Part shown: positions 44,355-52,572 of the stretch, piece by piece
Numbering within the stretch: the first letter of the stretch is position 1
Layout: every line of letters begins with the position of its first letter
Source of the DNA: Propionibacteriaceae bacterium
Lineage (GTDB): Bacteria; Actinomycetota; Actinomycetes; Propionibacteriales; Propionibacteriaceae
DNA: 64,000 bases
Direction of reading: 5' to 3'
NCBI GenBank assembly: GCA_030537675.1
Contig: JAUNVL010000005.1
Coordinates: 1-64,000, forward strand
Program-made: the position numbers and the translations under genes
Notes under the pieces: generated by a model
Seen by the model: the letters and a program-made list of their open reading frames with translations, nothing else
What the model was told of the DNA's origin: nothing
The model's database searches: none

Positions 44355-45511
44355 GTTACCCAGCACCCACCATGCCGTGGTGGATCGTCGCCCGACGAGA
44401 GATCATGGCCAAATTGTCCAACAAGGGCTACTGGATCTCCACGATCCTCGTGGTGGTCCTCCTGGTCGCCAGCTTTGGCCTCACCTTCCTGTTCGCCAAC
44501 TCCCAGGACAAGCTGAGGATCGGTGTCACCGACGATGCGGGGGCCCAGGTGGTCGCCATTGCGGCCCAGTCCAGCGGCCGTGACATCCAGGCCCAGACGA
44601 TGGCCGCGGAGGAGATCGAGTCCGCCGTCGACGACGGCGACATCACGGCAGGACTGGTGCAGACCGATGACGGCTGGGACCTGCTCGTGGACAGCATCGA
44701 GACCAACGTGGGCGACGTGCAGCAGGCCGTCTCCACCTACATGCTCAACCAGAACGCCAAGGCCCTCGGCGTCGACCCCGCCGCCCTCCAGGAGGGCGCG
44801 AACGTCATGCTGCGCCTGACCGGTGAACAGGTGGAGCAGGACGCCGCCATCGCGCTGGTCACCGGTCTGGTGTTCTCGGTCCTGTTCTACATGGCCGCGC
44901 TCATCTACGGCCTCCAGATCGCCCAGAGCGTGGTGGAGGAGAAGGAGTCACGCATCGTGGAGATCCTCACCGCCGCCATCCCGACCCGCCATCTGCTGCT
45001 CGGCAAAGTGCTGGGCAATACCATCATGGCGCTGGGCCAGTTGCTGATCTTCCTGAGCGTGGGTGTCGTCGGCATCTCGCTGACCGAGTTCGGCCAGTTC
45101 CTGCCGCTGCTGCTTCCCAACATCGGGTGGTTCGTGGTGTTCTTCCTCGTGGGCTTCGCGGCACTCGGCTGCCTGTGGGCGGCCACTGGGGCGATGGCCA
45201 CCCGGGTCCAGGACATCAACAACACCACCATGCCCCTGACGATCATCCTGATCGGCGTCTACATGGCCGGTTTCCTGGCACGCGGCACCGCGGCGAAGAT
45301 CCTGAGCTACGTGCCGATCGCTTCCAGCGTGATCATGCCGCAACGCCTGCTCGCCGGGGAATCCACCTGGATCGACGCGATCATCGCCCTGGTGCTCTGC
45401 CTTGCATTCATGGGTGTGGCGATCCTGGTGGGCGCCAGGATCTACCGGCGGGGCATCCTGAAGACCTCCGGCATCCTCAAGCTCAGCGAGGTCTTCGGCC
45501 GGGCCGGCTGA
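44351..45511 (+). CDS. ABC-2 family exporter permease (NatB-like)
   Basis: 386 residues. An N-terminal membrane helix is followed by a large extracytoplasmic domain (~50-175) and then five to six membrane helices. VVEEKESRIVEILTAAIPTR is the diagnostic amphipathic segment of NatB-type permeases. Sodium extrusion or antibiotic/lipid efflux are known roles in the family. It is translationally coupled (ATGA) to the ATPase gene and followed by a very strong palindrome. Confidence 0.9.
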   Translation: MSYPAPTMPWWIVARREIMAKLSNKGYWISTILVVVLLVASFGLTFLFANSQDKLRIGVTDDAGAQVVAIAAQSSGRDIQAQTMAAEEIESAVDDGDITAGLVQTDDGWDLLVDSIETNVGDVQQAVSTYMLNQNAKALGVDPAALQEGANVMLRLTGEQVEQDAAIALVTGLVFSVLFYMAALIYGLQIAQSVVEEKESRIVEILTAAIPTRHLLLGKVLGNTIMALGQLLIFLSVGVVGISLTEFGQFLPLLLPNIGWFVVFFLVGFAALGCLWAATGAMATRVQDINNTTMPLTIILIGVYMAGFLARGTAAKILSYVPIASSVIMPQRLLAGESTWIDAIIALVLCLAFMGVAILVGARIYRRGILKTSGILKLSEVFGRAG

Positions 45512-45527
45512 GACCCGGGTCAGCAGA

Positions 45528-45569
45528 ACACAGGGGACGCCGTCGCAATTGCGACGGCGTCCCCTGTGT
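45528..45569. terminator. Perfect 42-nt palindrome, bidirectional terminator
   Basis: Two 21-base arms are fully complementary with no unpaired centre (CGCAATTGCG core at 45544-45553). It sits 17 nt after the permease stop and 14 nt before the end of the converging ctaF, so it can end transcription from both sides. Confidence 0.85.
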
Positions 45570-45583
45570 GGTGCTGGTGAAAC

Positions 45584-45982
45584 TCAGTGTGAGTAGTCGC
45601 CCCGGTAGAACTCGAGGATCCAGCCTGAGGCAGCCCAGATGCCGATGCCGAAACCGACGATCGAGATCCATGCCTGCTCCACGCCCGGGCCCAGGAAGAT
45701 CAGGGTGACGACGCCGGCGCAGACGATGGGCCACAGGCTCTGCGGCGGGAAGAACCCCACCGCGCCTGCACCCTCGAAGATCTCGCCATCGCGACGATCC
45801 TCTGGCCGGGGGTCGAACGAGCGCCCCGTGATGGCCAGGTAGACCGTGATGATGAGACCCAACAGGCCGGCGAAAGCCAACCCGAACGTACCGGCGATCT
45901 CTCCGGCCATGAACCAGTAGATGGGTGTCATGAGCGCAAAGAATGCCGCGATGAATCCAAAGACGAGCGTTTCGGCTTTCAC
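45584..45982 (-). CDS. ctaF: Actinobacterial cytochrome c oxidase subunit IV
   Basis: 132 residues with four membrane helices in two pairs separated by a hydrophilic loop ([18 protein letters not shown]). The C-terminus is [13 protein letters not shown]. This small subunit is specific to actinobacterial aa3 oxidase. The ATG overlaps the ctaD stop (ATGA), and it is last in the ctaC-ctaD-ctaF operon. Confidence 0.93.
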   Translation of the reverse strand: MKAETLVFGFIAAFFALMTPIYWFMAGEIAGTFGLAFAGLLGLIITVYLAITGRSFDPRPEDRRDGEIFEGAGAVGFFPPQSLWPIVCAGVVTLIFLGPGVEQAWISIVGFGIGIWAASGWILEFYRGDYSH

Positions 45983-47706
45983 TTCACGCCCCCTTCCACG
46001 AGTTCGGCCGAGTCGTCGGACTCATCGAAAAGTTCAGCAAACTCCGCTTCATCCTCCTCCGCCAGGTCCGGGTGGGCCAGGTCGAAGGCGGGGTGCATGG
46101 AGCGGATGCGGGGCAGCGACGCGAAGTTGTGGCGCGGCGGCGGGCAGGAGGTGGCCCACTCGAGTGAACGCCCCCAGCCCCACGGGTCGTTGACGCCGAC
46201 GTCGGGCGTCTTCCGGGTGATCCACACGTTCCAGAGGAACGGGAGCATTGACAGGCCGAGCAGGAAGGAGCCGAACGTGGACACCTGGTTCAGGAAGGTG
46301 AAACCTTCCCACACGCCGTAGTCCGCGATGCGCCGCTGCATTCCCTCAACGCCCAGCCAGTGCTGCACGAGGAAGGTGATGTGGAAGCCGAAGAACAGCA
46401 TCCAGAAGTGGACCTTGCCCCACGTCTCGTTCAGCATCTTGCCCGTGAACTTGGGCCACCACATGTAGAAGCCGGCGAACATGGCGAACACCACGGTGCC
46501 GAAGACCACGTAGTGGAAGTGCGCGACGACGAAGTAGCTGTCCGTGACATGGAAGTCCAGCGCGGGGCTGGCCAGGATCACGCCGGTGAGTCCACCGAAG
46601 AGGAACGTGACGAGGAAGCCGATGGCAAAGAGCATCGACGACGTCAACGAAATTGATCCTCGCCAGAGAGTTCCGATCCAGTTGAAGAACTTCACCCCCG
46701 TCGGGATCGCGATCATGAAGCTCATGAAGGAGAAGAACGGCAGGTTGACCGCACCGGTGGCGAACATGTGGTGGGCCCACACCGACATCGAGAGGGCGGT
46801 GATGGCCAGCGTGGCGAACACCAGACCGTAGTACCCGAACACGGGCTTGCGGCTGAAGACGCTGATGACCTCGGTGATGATCCCGAAGAACGGGATGGCG
46901 ATGACGTAGACCTCAGGGTGTCCGAAGAACCAGAACAGGTGTTGCCAGAGGACGGCACCCGCGTGGGTGGCGTCAAAGATGTGCGCACCGAGGACACGGT
47001 CTGCACCGAGCACCAGCAGGCCGGCACCCAGCACGGGGAACGTGATGAGCACCATGATCGAGGTGGCCAGGATGTTCCACGTGAAAATGGGCATCCGGAA
47101 CATCGTCATGCCGGGCGCACGCATGGTGATGATCGTCGTGGTGAAGTTCACGCCGCCGAGGATCGTGGAGAGGCCCAGGATGTAGAGGCCGAAGACCCAC
47201 AGGTTCGAGCCGAATCCGGGAGAGTTGATGGCGTCCGAGAGGGGCGCGTAGGCGAACCAACCGAAGCTGGCCGCGCCACCGGGCATCACGAAGCCGGCGC
47301 ACGCCATGAGCGAGCCGAACAGGTAGAGCCAGTAGGAGAACGCGTTCATCCTCGGGAACGCCACATCCGGCGCGCCAATCTGCAGCGGAATCAGCGCGTT
47401 GGCGAAGCCCGCAAACAGCGGCGTCGCGAACATCAGCAGCATGATCGTGCCGTGCATGGTGAAGAACTGGTTGTACGTCTCGTAGTTCAGGAACTGGATG
47501 CCCGGGTTGGCCAACTCAGCCCGGATGAACAGCGCCAGCACACCACCGAACATGAAGAAGATCATGGTGGTCACGAAATACATGTTGCCGATGACCTTGT
47601 GGTCAGTCGTCGTCAGGTACTTCATGACCTTGGTGCCCAGAGCGGTGTCGGCGGATACCGTCCGCACCTCTTCCTGGGTGGCCACACGGGCCGTCTGGGT
47701 GGTCAC
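45979..47706 (-). CDS. ctaD: Cytochrome c oxidase subunit I
   Basis: 575-residue catalytic heme-copper subunit with twelve membrane helices. Heme a/a3 and CuB ligands are in [31 protein letters not shown] (His-Tyr crosslink site), [10 protein letters not shown] and [10 protein letters not shown]. It reduces O2 to water and pumps protons. The acidic C-terminal tail is actinobacterial. The GTG start overlaps the ctaC stop (GTGA). Confidence 0.97.
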   Translation of the reverse strand: MTTQTARVATQEEVRTVSADTALGTKVMKYLTTTDHKVIGNMYFVTTMIFFMFGGVLALFIRAELANPGIQFLNYETYNQFFTMHGTIMLLMFATPLFAGFANALIPLQIGAPDVAFPRMNAFSYWLYLFGSLMACAGFVMPGGAASFGWFAYAPLSDAINSPGFGSNLWVFGLYILGLSTILGGVNFTTTIITMRAPGMTMFRMPIFTWNILATSIMVLITFPVLGAGLLVLGADRVLGAHIFDATHAGAVLWQHLFWFFGHPEVYVIAIPFFGIITEVISVFSRKPVFGYYGLVFATLAITALSMSVWAHHMFATGAVNLPFFSFMSFMIAIPTGVKFFNWIGTLWRGSISLTSSMLFAIGFLVTFLFGGLTGVILASPALDFHVTDSYFVVAHFHYVVFGTVVFAMFAGFYMWWPKFTGKMLNETWGKVHFWMLFFGFHITFLVQHWLGVEGMQRRIADYGVWEGFTFLNQVSTFGSFLLGLSMLPFLWNVWITRKTPDVGVNDPWGWGRSLEWATSCPPPRHNFASLPRIRSMHPAFDLAHPDLAEEDEAEFAELFDESDDSAELVEGGVK

Positions 47707-48596
47707 TTCTGGTCCTCCTCAGCCTTGGGGGTGGGAAGCGTGTTCACGAATGAATCGGGGAGCGGGACCGAGCCCGCGTTGCCGGATGCTGCGAGTTCGA
47801 GCACTTTGGCGTTGTAGTCCTCTTCGCTCACGATGTGCACCTTGAAGAGCATCAGTGAGTGGTAGGTACCGCAGAGTTCGGCGCACTTGCCGTCGTAGGT
47901 GCCAATCCGGTTGGGGGTCACGTCGAACGAGTTCGGGTGTCCGGGGATGACGTCCATCTTGAAGTAGAAGCTCGGCACCCAGAAGGAGTGGATGACGTCT
48001 GCCGCGTTCAGGTTGAAACGCACCTTCTTGTCCACCGGGAGGTAGAGGTCGGGGATCTCCTGCAGCGTGCCCACTTCGTAGGCGTTCGTGCCGATCTCCG
48101 GGTTGTCCTCTTCCATGTAGTTGAAGGTCCAGGACCACTTCTGGCCGATCACGTCGATCGTGAGGTCCGGCTCACCCTCCTGCCCGACCAGCGCGTCCTG
48201 CGCCTTGACCGTGTAGAAGAAGAGCACACCAATGATCAGGAACGGCACGAGCGTGTACAGCAACTCCAGTGGGAGGTGGTACTTCGTCTGCCGTGGGACC
48301 GGGTGATCACCCTCGCGGCGGCGATAGCGGATCACGGACCAGCCGATCAACCCCCACACCAGACCGCCGACGATGAAGGCCGCAATCCAGGTGCCGATCC
48401 ACAGGTTCCCCATGTTCGGCGCCTCTGCGGACGCTGCGACCGGCAGCCCGAGACGGGCCCCCTGTTCGGAGCAGCCCGCAAGAGCCATCAATGCCACGGC
48501 CGAAGCCGCGGCTGCCATCCGGCGAACGCCTGGTCCCGGCCGGGACCTGCCCGCTGCTTCCACACTCACCACTTGCCTTTCGTCGAGCGTTTCCAT
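47703..48596 (-). CDS. ctaC: Cytochrome c oxidase subunit II (lipoprotein, CuA)
   Basis: 297 residues. The lipoprotein signal has lipobox LALAGC-like LMALAGC. Two membrane helices precede a cupredoxin domain with the CuA site [12 protein letters not shown] and the upstream His in [11 protein letters not shown]. No fused cytochrome c domain is present, fitting direct electron delivery from diheme QcrC. The ATG at 48596 has GAGG 6 nt upstream; internal GTGs at 48572/48569 are alternatives. Confidence 0.95.
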   Translation of the reverse strand: METLDERQVVSVEAAGRSRPGPGVRRMAAAASAVALMALAGCSEQGARLGLPVAASAEAPNMGNLWIGTWIAAFIVGGLVWGLIGWSVIRYRRREGDHPVPRQTKYHLPLELLYTLVPFLIIGVLFFYTVKAQDALVGQEGEPDLTIDVIGQKWSWTFNYMEEDNPEIGTNAYEVGTLQEIPDLYLPVDKKVRFNLNAADVIHSFWVPSFYFKMDVIPGHPNSFDVTPNRIGTYDGKCAELCGTYHSLMLFKVHIVSEEDYNAKVLELAASGNAGSVPLPDSFVNTLPTPKAEEDQK

Positions 48597-48668
48597 ACGT
48601 TCCCTCAGGACTCCTGCCCTGGCAGGTTCGCGACGGGTTGTCACTGCTTGTGCAACGATAACGCAAAA

Positions 48669-48704
48669 GGCCACCCCGCGGCACTTGTACCAGATGGGGT
48701 GGCC
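48669..48704 (-). terminator. Terminator downstream of erpA
   Basis: On the minus strand GGCCACCCC (48704-48696) pairs with GGGGTGGCC (48677-48669), followed by TTTTGCG. This is a canonical stem with a T-run between erpA and ctaC. Confidence 0.8.
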
Positions 48705-48735
48705 CCTTTCACCGGCGGGCCGGGTTAAGCAGTTG

Positions 48736-49083
48736 TCAGTGGAACGAGTCTCCGCAGGCGCAGGAACCGCCAGCATTGGGGTTGTCGATGGTGAAACCCT
48801 GCTTCTCGATCGTGTCCGCGTAGTCGATGCTAGCGCCGCCCAGGTAGGGGCCGCTCATCTTGTCGGTGACCACCTTCACCCCGTCGTAGTCGTTCACGAT
48901 GTCGCCATCGAGGTCACGATCGTCGAAGTAGAGCTGGTAGCGCAGTCCCGAGCAGCCGCCCGGCTGTACGGCGATCCGCAGACGCAGGTCATCGCGACCT
49001 TCGGTCTGCAGCAGCGCGCGCACCTTGTCGACAGCGACGTCGGTGAGGACTACGCCCGTTGTTACAGATTGTGTGTCGGTCAC
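48736..49083 (-). CDS. erpA: A-type iron-sulfur carrier/insertion protein
   Basis: 115 residues with the three conserved cluster-binding cysteines C44 (QPGGCSGLRY), C108 and C110 (GSCACGDSF). It delivers Fe-S clusters to apo-targets; the neighbouring Rieske protein and lipoyl synthase are plausible clients. The GTG start has GGAG 5 nt upstream. It is flanked by a terminator and lies as in mycobacteria (Rv2204c). Confidence 0.93.
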   Translation of the reverse strand: MTDTQSVTTGVVLTDVAVDKVRALLQTEGRDDLRLRIAVQPGGCSGLRYQLYFDDRDLDGDIVNDYDGVKVVTDKMSGPYLGGASIDYADTIEKQGFTIDNPNAGGSCACGDSFH

Positions 49084-49169
49084 AGTGGCTCCAATGAGGC
49101 TGAAAAGAGGTTGACAGGACAGAGTTTACGCGGCCCGGAGCAAGGACCGAAATGCGTACCGCTGTTCGG

Positions 49170-50051
49170 TCACCAACTCCAGGACCTGGCCACCTTCGCG
49201 GCCACCTCCGCGAGCTGTGCCGGGATGGGCTCATCGCTGCCGACGCCCTCCAGAATGGGGTGCGCGGATTCGATGCCAGCCAGCCGCAACTCGCGGGAGG
49301 AGACGAAATTTCGTCCCACGATGGCGATCACCGGCCTCAGCGCGTCACCGGCAAGCGTGGCGACTTCCTTGACCACGTCCCCGCCGACGGCGTGGAAATC
49401 CAGGAGGGCTGATCCCGTGACGACGACATCGGACTTTGCCATGGTCGACGCGAGGTCGAAGCCCTTGATGCTGACGTCGATTCCCGACGCAATGCTGCCG
49501 CCCAGCGCAAGAACGAGTGCCCCGAGCCCCTCGGCTGCTCCCGATCCGGGAGTTGCGCCATCCAGACCGAGCGTCGCGCACCATGCGGAGACCAGGCCGT
49601 CGTCGGCAAGCGTCTGGGCGAGGTCGGCCCCGTCCCGGCGTCCGCGCTCCGCGACGACGCCGGTCAGCCCGGTGAGGGTGTCCAGCTGCGATCCCGAGCG
49701 GACGACCGCCACGGTGTCACTGAGGTGCGACGCGTTTCGCAGTTCCTCGAGATCTCCGGGCATGACATGCACAAGCTCTTCCCACGAGTAGTGGGCGATA
49801 CCCGTGAGGTCCACGTAGCGTGGCGGTGAGCTGTCGGTGAGCACCGCCGCCGCATCGGCGAGCGTGCCGGGTCCGGACACCGCAGCGTCCGCGTCGAAGC
49901 CCGCGACCGTCGCCGCGAAGAACGGGCCACCGTCCGCCAGCGGTACCACCGCCACCTGCGCACCCGCGTCGACGAAAGCCTGCGCAATGACCTCGGAGGC
50001 GCCGCGCGGGTCAAGCCCCGCCATGGCATCGGCAGCGACGAGAACTCTCAA
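49170..50051 (-). CDS. Glycerate kinase family protein
   Basis: 293 residues of the GlxK/GarK fold, shorter than the usual ~370. Motifs are VAADAMAGLDPRGASEVIAQ at the N-terminus, VPLADGG, the central glycine-rich stretch TPGSGAAEGLGALVLALGG, and KSDVVVTGSALLDFHAVGGDV. Members phosphorylate glycerate; the truncated actinobacterial form (Rv2205c type) has not been proven active as far as I know. The TTG start overlaps the pspAA stop (TTGA), so it is coupled to the psp genes. Confidence 0.82.
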   Translation of the reverse strand: MRVLVAADAMAGLDPRGASEVIAQAFVDAGAQVAVVPLADGGPFFAATVAGFDADAAVSGPGTLADAAAVLTDSSPPRYVDLTGIAHYSWEELVHVMPGDLEELRNASHLSDTVAVVRSGSQLDTLTGLTGVVAERGRRDGADLAQTLADDGLVSAWCATLGLDGATPGSGAAEGLGALVLALGGSIASGIDVSIKGFDLASTMAKSDVVVTGSALLDFHAVGGDVVKEVATLAGDALRPVIAIVGRNFVSSRELRLAGIESAHPILEGVGSDEPIPAQLAEVAAKVARSWSW

Positions 50052-50365
50052 GAGGTGGTGTCTTCGTCCTCGGTGCTGTCCGGCAGGAACCCGTAGAACT
50101 CCTGCGTGCTGTCCAGCAACCCCCGGACCTCGGCCACGGTGGCGTCGGCATCGGGCAGAACGAGATCGGACTCGACGATGACGTCGTCGGGCACGGCTGT
50201 GCCGACTTCCTGCACACCCGCGACCAGTCGCTCGAGCGCTGAGCGCAGCGCTTCCTGGTCGCCGTCCTCGACGGCCTTCTCGACGTCTTCGTCAATGCCG
50301 TTCAGCGACAGTAGTTCGTCGGGCTCCATCGACCACTGGCCGAGCCCCATGATCCGGATGATCAT
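50048..50365 (-). CDS. pspAA: PspA-associated protein PspAA
   Basis: 105 residues beginning MIIRIMGLGQWSM, with DVEKAVEDGDQEALRSALER and ESDLVLPDADATVAEVRGLL, the pattern of the small protein encoded next to pspA in actinobacteria. The family is a companion of PspA in envelope stress; biochemistry unknown. Its ATG overlaps the pspA stop. Confidence 0.85.
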   Translation of the reverse strand: MIIRIMGLGQWSMEPDELLSLNGIDEDVEKAVEDGDQEALRSALERLVAGVQEVGTAVPDDVIVESDLVLPDADATVAEVRGLLDSTQEFYGFLPDSTEDEDTTS

Positions 50366-51138
50366 GCCTGGTCCTCCTGATTCGTCACGGTGGTCACAGT
50401 CGCCTCGGGCGCATCAATGGCCTGGGGTGCCTCGCCGCCCGTGAGCTGGGCGCGCATGGCGGCCAGTTCGTTCTCGACGGAGGCACCGGAGGCCAGCTCG
50501 TCCAGTTCCCGGGTGATGTCGTCCTTGTAGGTACCCGTGGGATCCTCGAGCGCGCCGGAGGCGAGTAGTTCATCCACGGCCGAGGCACGAGCCTGCATCT
50601 GGAGCGTCTTGTCCTCAGCGCGCTGGATGGCAAGGCCCACGTCCCCCATCTCCTCGGAGATACCGGAGAACGCTTCGTTGATCCGTGTCTGCGCCTCAGC
50701 GGCGGAGTACGTGGCCTTGATGGTTTCCTTGCGGGTACGGAAGGCGTCCACCTTGGCCTGGAGGCGGGTGCTGGCTCGCACCAGCTTCTCCTCTTCTCCC
50801 TGCAACTGGGCGTGCTGCGCCTGCAGATCATCCATCTGCTGCTGCAGTCCGGCCTTGCGGGTCAGTGCCTCGCGTGCCAGGTCCTCACGATTGCTCGTCA
50901 ACGCGCGCTGGGCAGAAAGCTGGAGCTTCTCCATCTCCGAGCTCATCTTCTGGGCCTGGAGTTCCACCCGCTTGCGGCTGGTCGCCACGTCCGCGACACC
51001 CCTGCGCACCTTCTGCAGGAGCTCCAGCTGTCGCTGGTAGGAGTAGTCGAGAGTCTCGCGGGGGTCTTCGTACTTGTCGAGGGCTTTGTTCGCCTTGGTC
51101 TTGAACATCAGGGCGATGCGCTCAAAAATGCCTGCCAC
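50362..51138 (-). CDS. pspA: PspA/IM30 (ESCRT-III-like) membrane-stress protein
   Basis: 258 residues, almost entirely helical coiled coil with the family start GIFERIALMFKTKANKALDK and EDPRETLDYSYQRQLELLQK. PspA/Vipp1/ESCRT-III proteins assemble on the inner face of damaged membranes. The GTG at 51138 has AAGGA 7 nt upstream. First gene of a coupled pspA-pspAA-glycerate kinase operon; no PspC, ClgR or PspM homologue is visible nearby. Confidence 0.92.
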   Translation of the reverse strand: MAGIFERIALMFKTKANKALDKYEDPRETLDYSYQRQLELLQKVRRGVADVATSRKRVELQAQKMSSEMEKLQLSAQRALTSNREDLAREALTRKAGLQQQMDDLQAQHAQLQGEEEKLVRASTRLQAKVDAFRTRKETIKATYSAAEAQTRINEAFSGISEEMGDVGLAIQRAEDKTLQMQARASAVDELLASGALEDPTGTYKDDITRELDELASGASVENELAAMRAQLTGGEAPQAIDAPEATVTTVTNQEDQA

Positions 51139-51312
51139 GAATAATCCTTCCACATCATTTGCTGGTGGGAACCCACGGTACCCCGTCAGGGCACCAGCAG
51201 GAGGGCCCCGCACCCTGATGAAACCCTGAGCGGTACCACTGGCTTACACTGGGAGCGCACGCAATACCTTTGGCCCGTCTTTCGGCGGGCGATGATTTCA
51301 GGAGGACACCCG

Positions 51313-52002
51313 GTGGGATTGTTCCGCCCCTACGAGCGCAAGGCTGCTGACGCCGCCGGCTCCACGCAGCCAGAAGAAGCCACCAGCGGTGGACGGATCT
51401 CATCCCTGACGCCCAAGGGGGAGAAGCGGTCCGACAAGGCCGTGGTCATCGCCCCCGTGGCGCCAGCCGAGCCGGTCGCCTCACCGCAGAACGCCAAGGT
51501 CGTCACGCGCACGCCCCAGAAGAAGGAAGGGGCCACTCCCACGCGACGGCAGGCCGAGGCGGATCGTATGCAGCGCCTGCACCCCAACCTGAGCAAGGCG
51601 GAGCAGCGACGGGCCGACAAGGATTCCCGCTACAAGTCACGGGTGGACACCTGGGACAAGGTCGAGGCCTCCCCTGAACGGGTCCTGCTGCGCGACTTCA
51701 TCGACGTCCGGTGGACGATCACCGAATTCATGCTGCCAGCCATGCTCGTGCTGATGGCGGCCGTCGTCGCCACATCCCGGTGGATCGCAGTGAGTTCCTA
51801 CATCGCCATCGGGCTGTGGGTGCTGCTGGCCATGTCGTTCATCAACACCGGCATCATGTGGTCCGGCTACAAGAAGGTGCTGGCCGAGCGGGTGCCCAAC
51901 GCCAGGAAGCGTGGGCTGCTGATGTACATGTTCAACCGCTCGCTCATGATCCGTCGCTTTCGCCGGCCATCCCCTCGCGTGGTCCGAGGTGCGGACATCT
52001 GA
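51313..52002 (+). CDS. DUF3043 family membrane protein
   Basis: 229 residues. A basic disordered N-terminal half contains the conserved MQRLHPNLSKAEQRRADK segment, followed by RVLLRDFIDVRWTITEFMLP, two membrane helices and a basic tail. This is DUF3043, widespread in actinobacteria and of unknown function. The GTG at 51313 follows GGAGG by 7 nt. Its stop shares a base with the next ATG (TGATG). Confidence 0.85.
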   Translation: MGLFRPYERKAADAAGSTQPEEATSGGRISSLTPKGEKRSDKAVVIAPVAPAEPVASPQNAKVVTRTPQKKEGATPTRRQAEADRMQRLHPNLSKAEQRRADKDSRYKSRVDTWDKVEASPERVLLRDFIDVRWTITEFMLPAMLVLMAAVVATSRWIAVSSYIAIGLWVLLAMSFINTGIMWSGYKKVLAERVPNARKRGLLMYMFNRSLMIRRFRRPSPRVVRGADI

Positions 52003-52208
52003 TGTCGTACTGGTGGAAGCCCGGATCCGGAGCGCACTCGACGGACTCGATGGAAGCAGCCGGCCTCATGCCGCGTTTCGAGGGTCAGGAGCAGGCGGAG
52101 GAATGGTTGTCGCTGTTCTTCAATGATCTGCAGGAGCACGGCGTCGGTGACGTGTCGCTGTTCGAGGAGGATCGGCTCGTCTACGGGCCGATGTCGCTGG
52201 AGGGCTGA
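52002..52208 (+). CDS. Small conserved acidic protein
   Basis: 68 residues with the pattern EQAEEWLSLFFNDLQEHGVG followed by VSLFEEDRLVYGPMSLEG. The VYGPMSL ending recurs in short actinobacterial proteins as far as I recall. There is no membrane segment. It is translationally coupled to the DUF3043 gene. The last 28 bp overlap the convergent membrane-protein gene. Function unknown. Confidence 0.7.
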   Translation: MSYWWKPGSGAHSTDSMEAAGLMPRFEGQEQAEEWLSLFFNDLQEHGVGDVSLFEEDRLVYGPMSLEG

Positions 52209-52507
52209 CCGGTCGTATCCGGTTGGCGCTGGTTGTCGCGCAGCGCCAGGTGGATCCCGAATCCGGCAGCAGCCAACCCCAGCACGATGACGACCGGCGC
52301 GGACTGACGGGCGGCGGCCACGCGTTCCTCATACGTCTGCGTCCTGGTGGTGCCCACGTCGGTGGTGCTGGAATAGGTGCAGACATCGCCCGGCGTCATC
52401 TGCACGCCGCGGCATTGGGTGGAGGGCGACACCCACGTCGACACACCCCACGCGACCAGGGCCAGTGCAGCCACCACGAATCCCCACAGCACCAACCGTC
52501 TCGTCAC
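52181..52507 (-). CDS. Small two-helix membrane protein with a Cys pair
   Basis: 108 residues: a helix at ~6-26 and one at ~70-90, with an extracytoplasmic loop holding two cysteines (STQCRGVQMTPGDVCTYS) suited to a disulfide. The GTG at 52507 lies 7 nt after TAGGTT with no Shine-Dalgarno, so it is probably leaderless. No family recognised. Confidence 0.65.
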   Translation of the reverse strand: MTRRLVLWGFVVAALALVAWGVSTWVSPSTQCRGVQMTPGDVCTYSSTTDVGTTRTQTYEERVAAARQSAPVVIVLGLAAAGFGIHLALRDNQRQPDTTGQPSSDIGP

Positions 52508-52514
52508 GGCGGTA

Positions 52515-52520
52515 AACCTA
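52515..52520 (-). promoter_or_regulatory. -10 element TAGGTT, leaderless type
   Basis: Minus-strand TAGGTT, 7 nt before the GTG at 52507. Confidence 0.5.
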
Positions 52521-52560
52521 CCCGCCGCACCCCTCATCCCCCAAGCGTCCCCCCGATGGG

Positions 52561-52566
52561 TAGGCT
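52561..52566 (+). promoter_or_regulatory. -10 element TAGGCT, leaderless type
   Basis: TAGGCT ends 6 nt before the GTG of the aminopeptidase gene, back to back with the minus-strand element. Confidence 0.55.
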
Positions 52567-52572
52567 GGCCCC

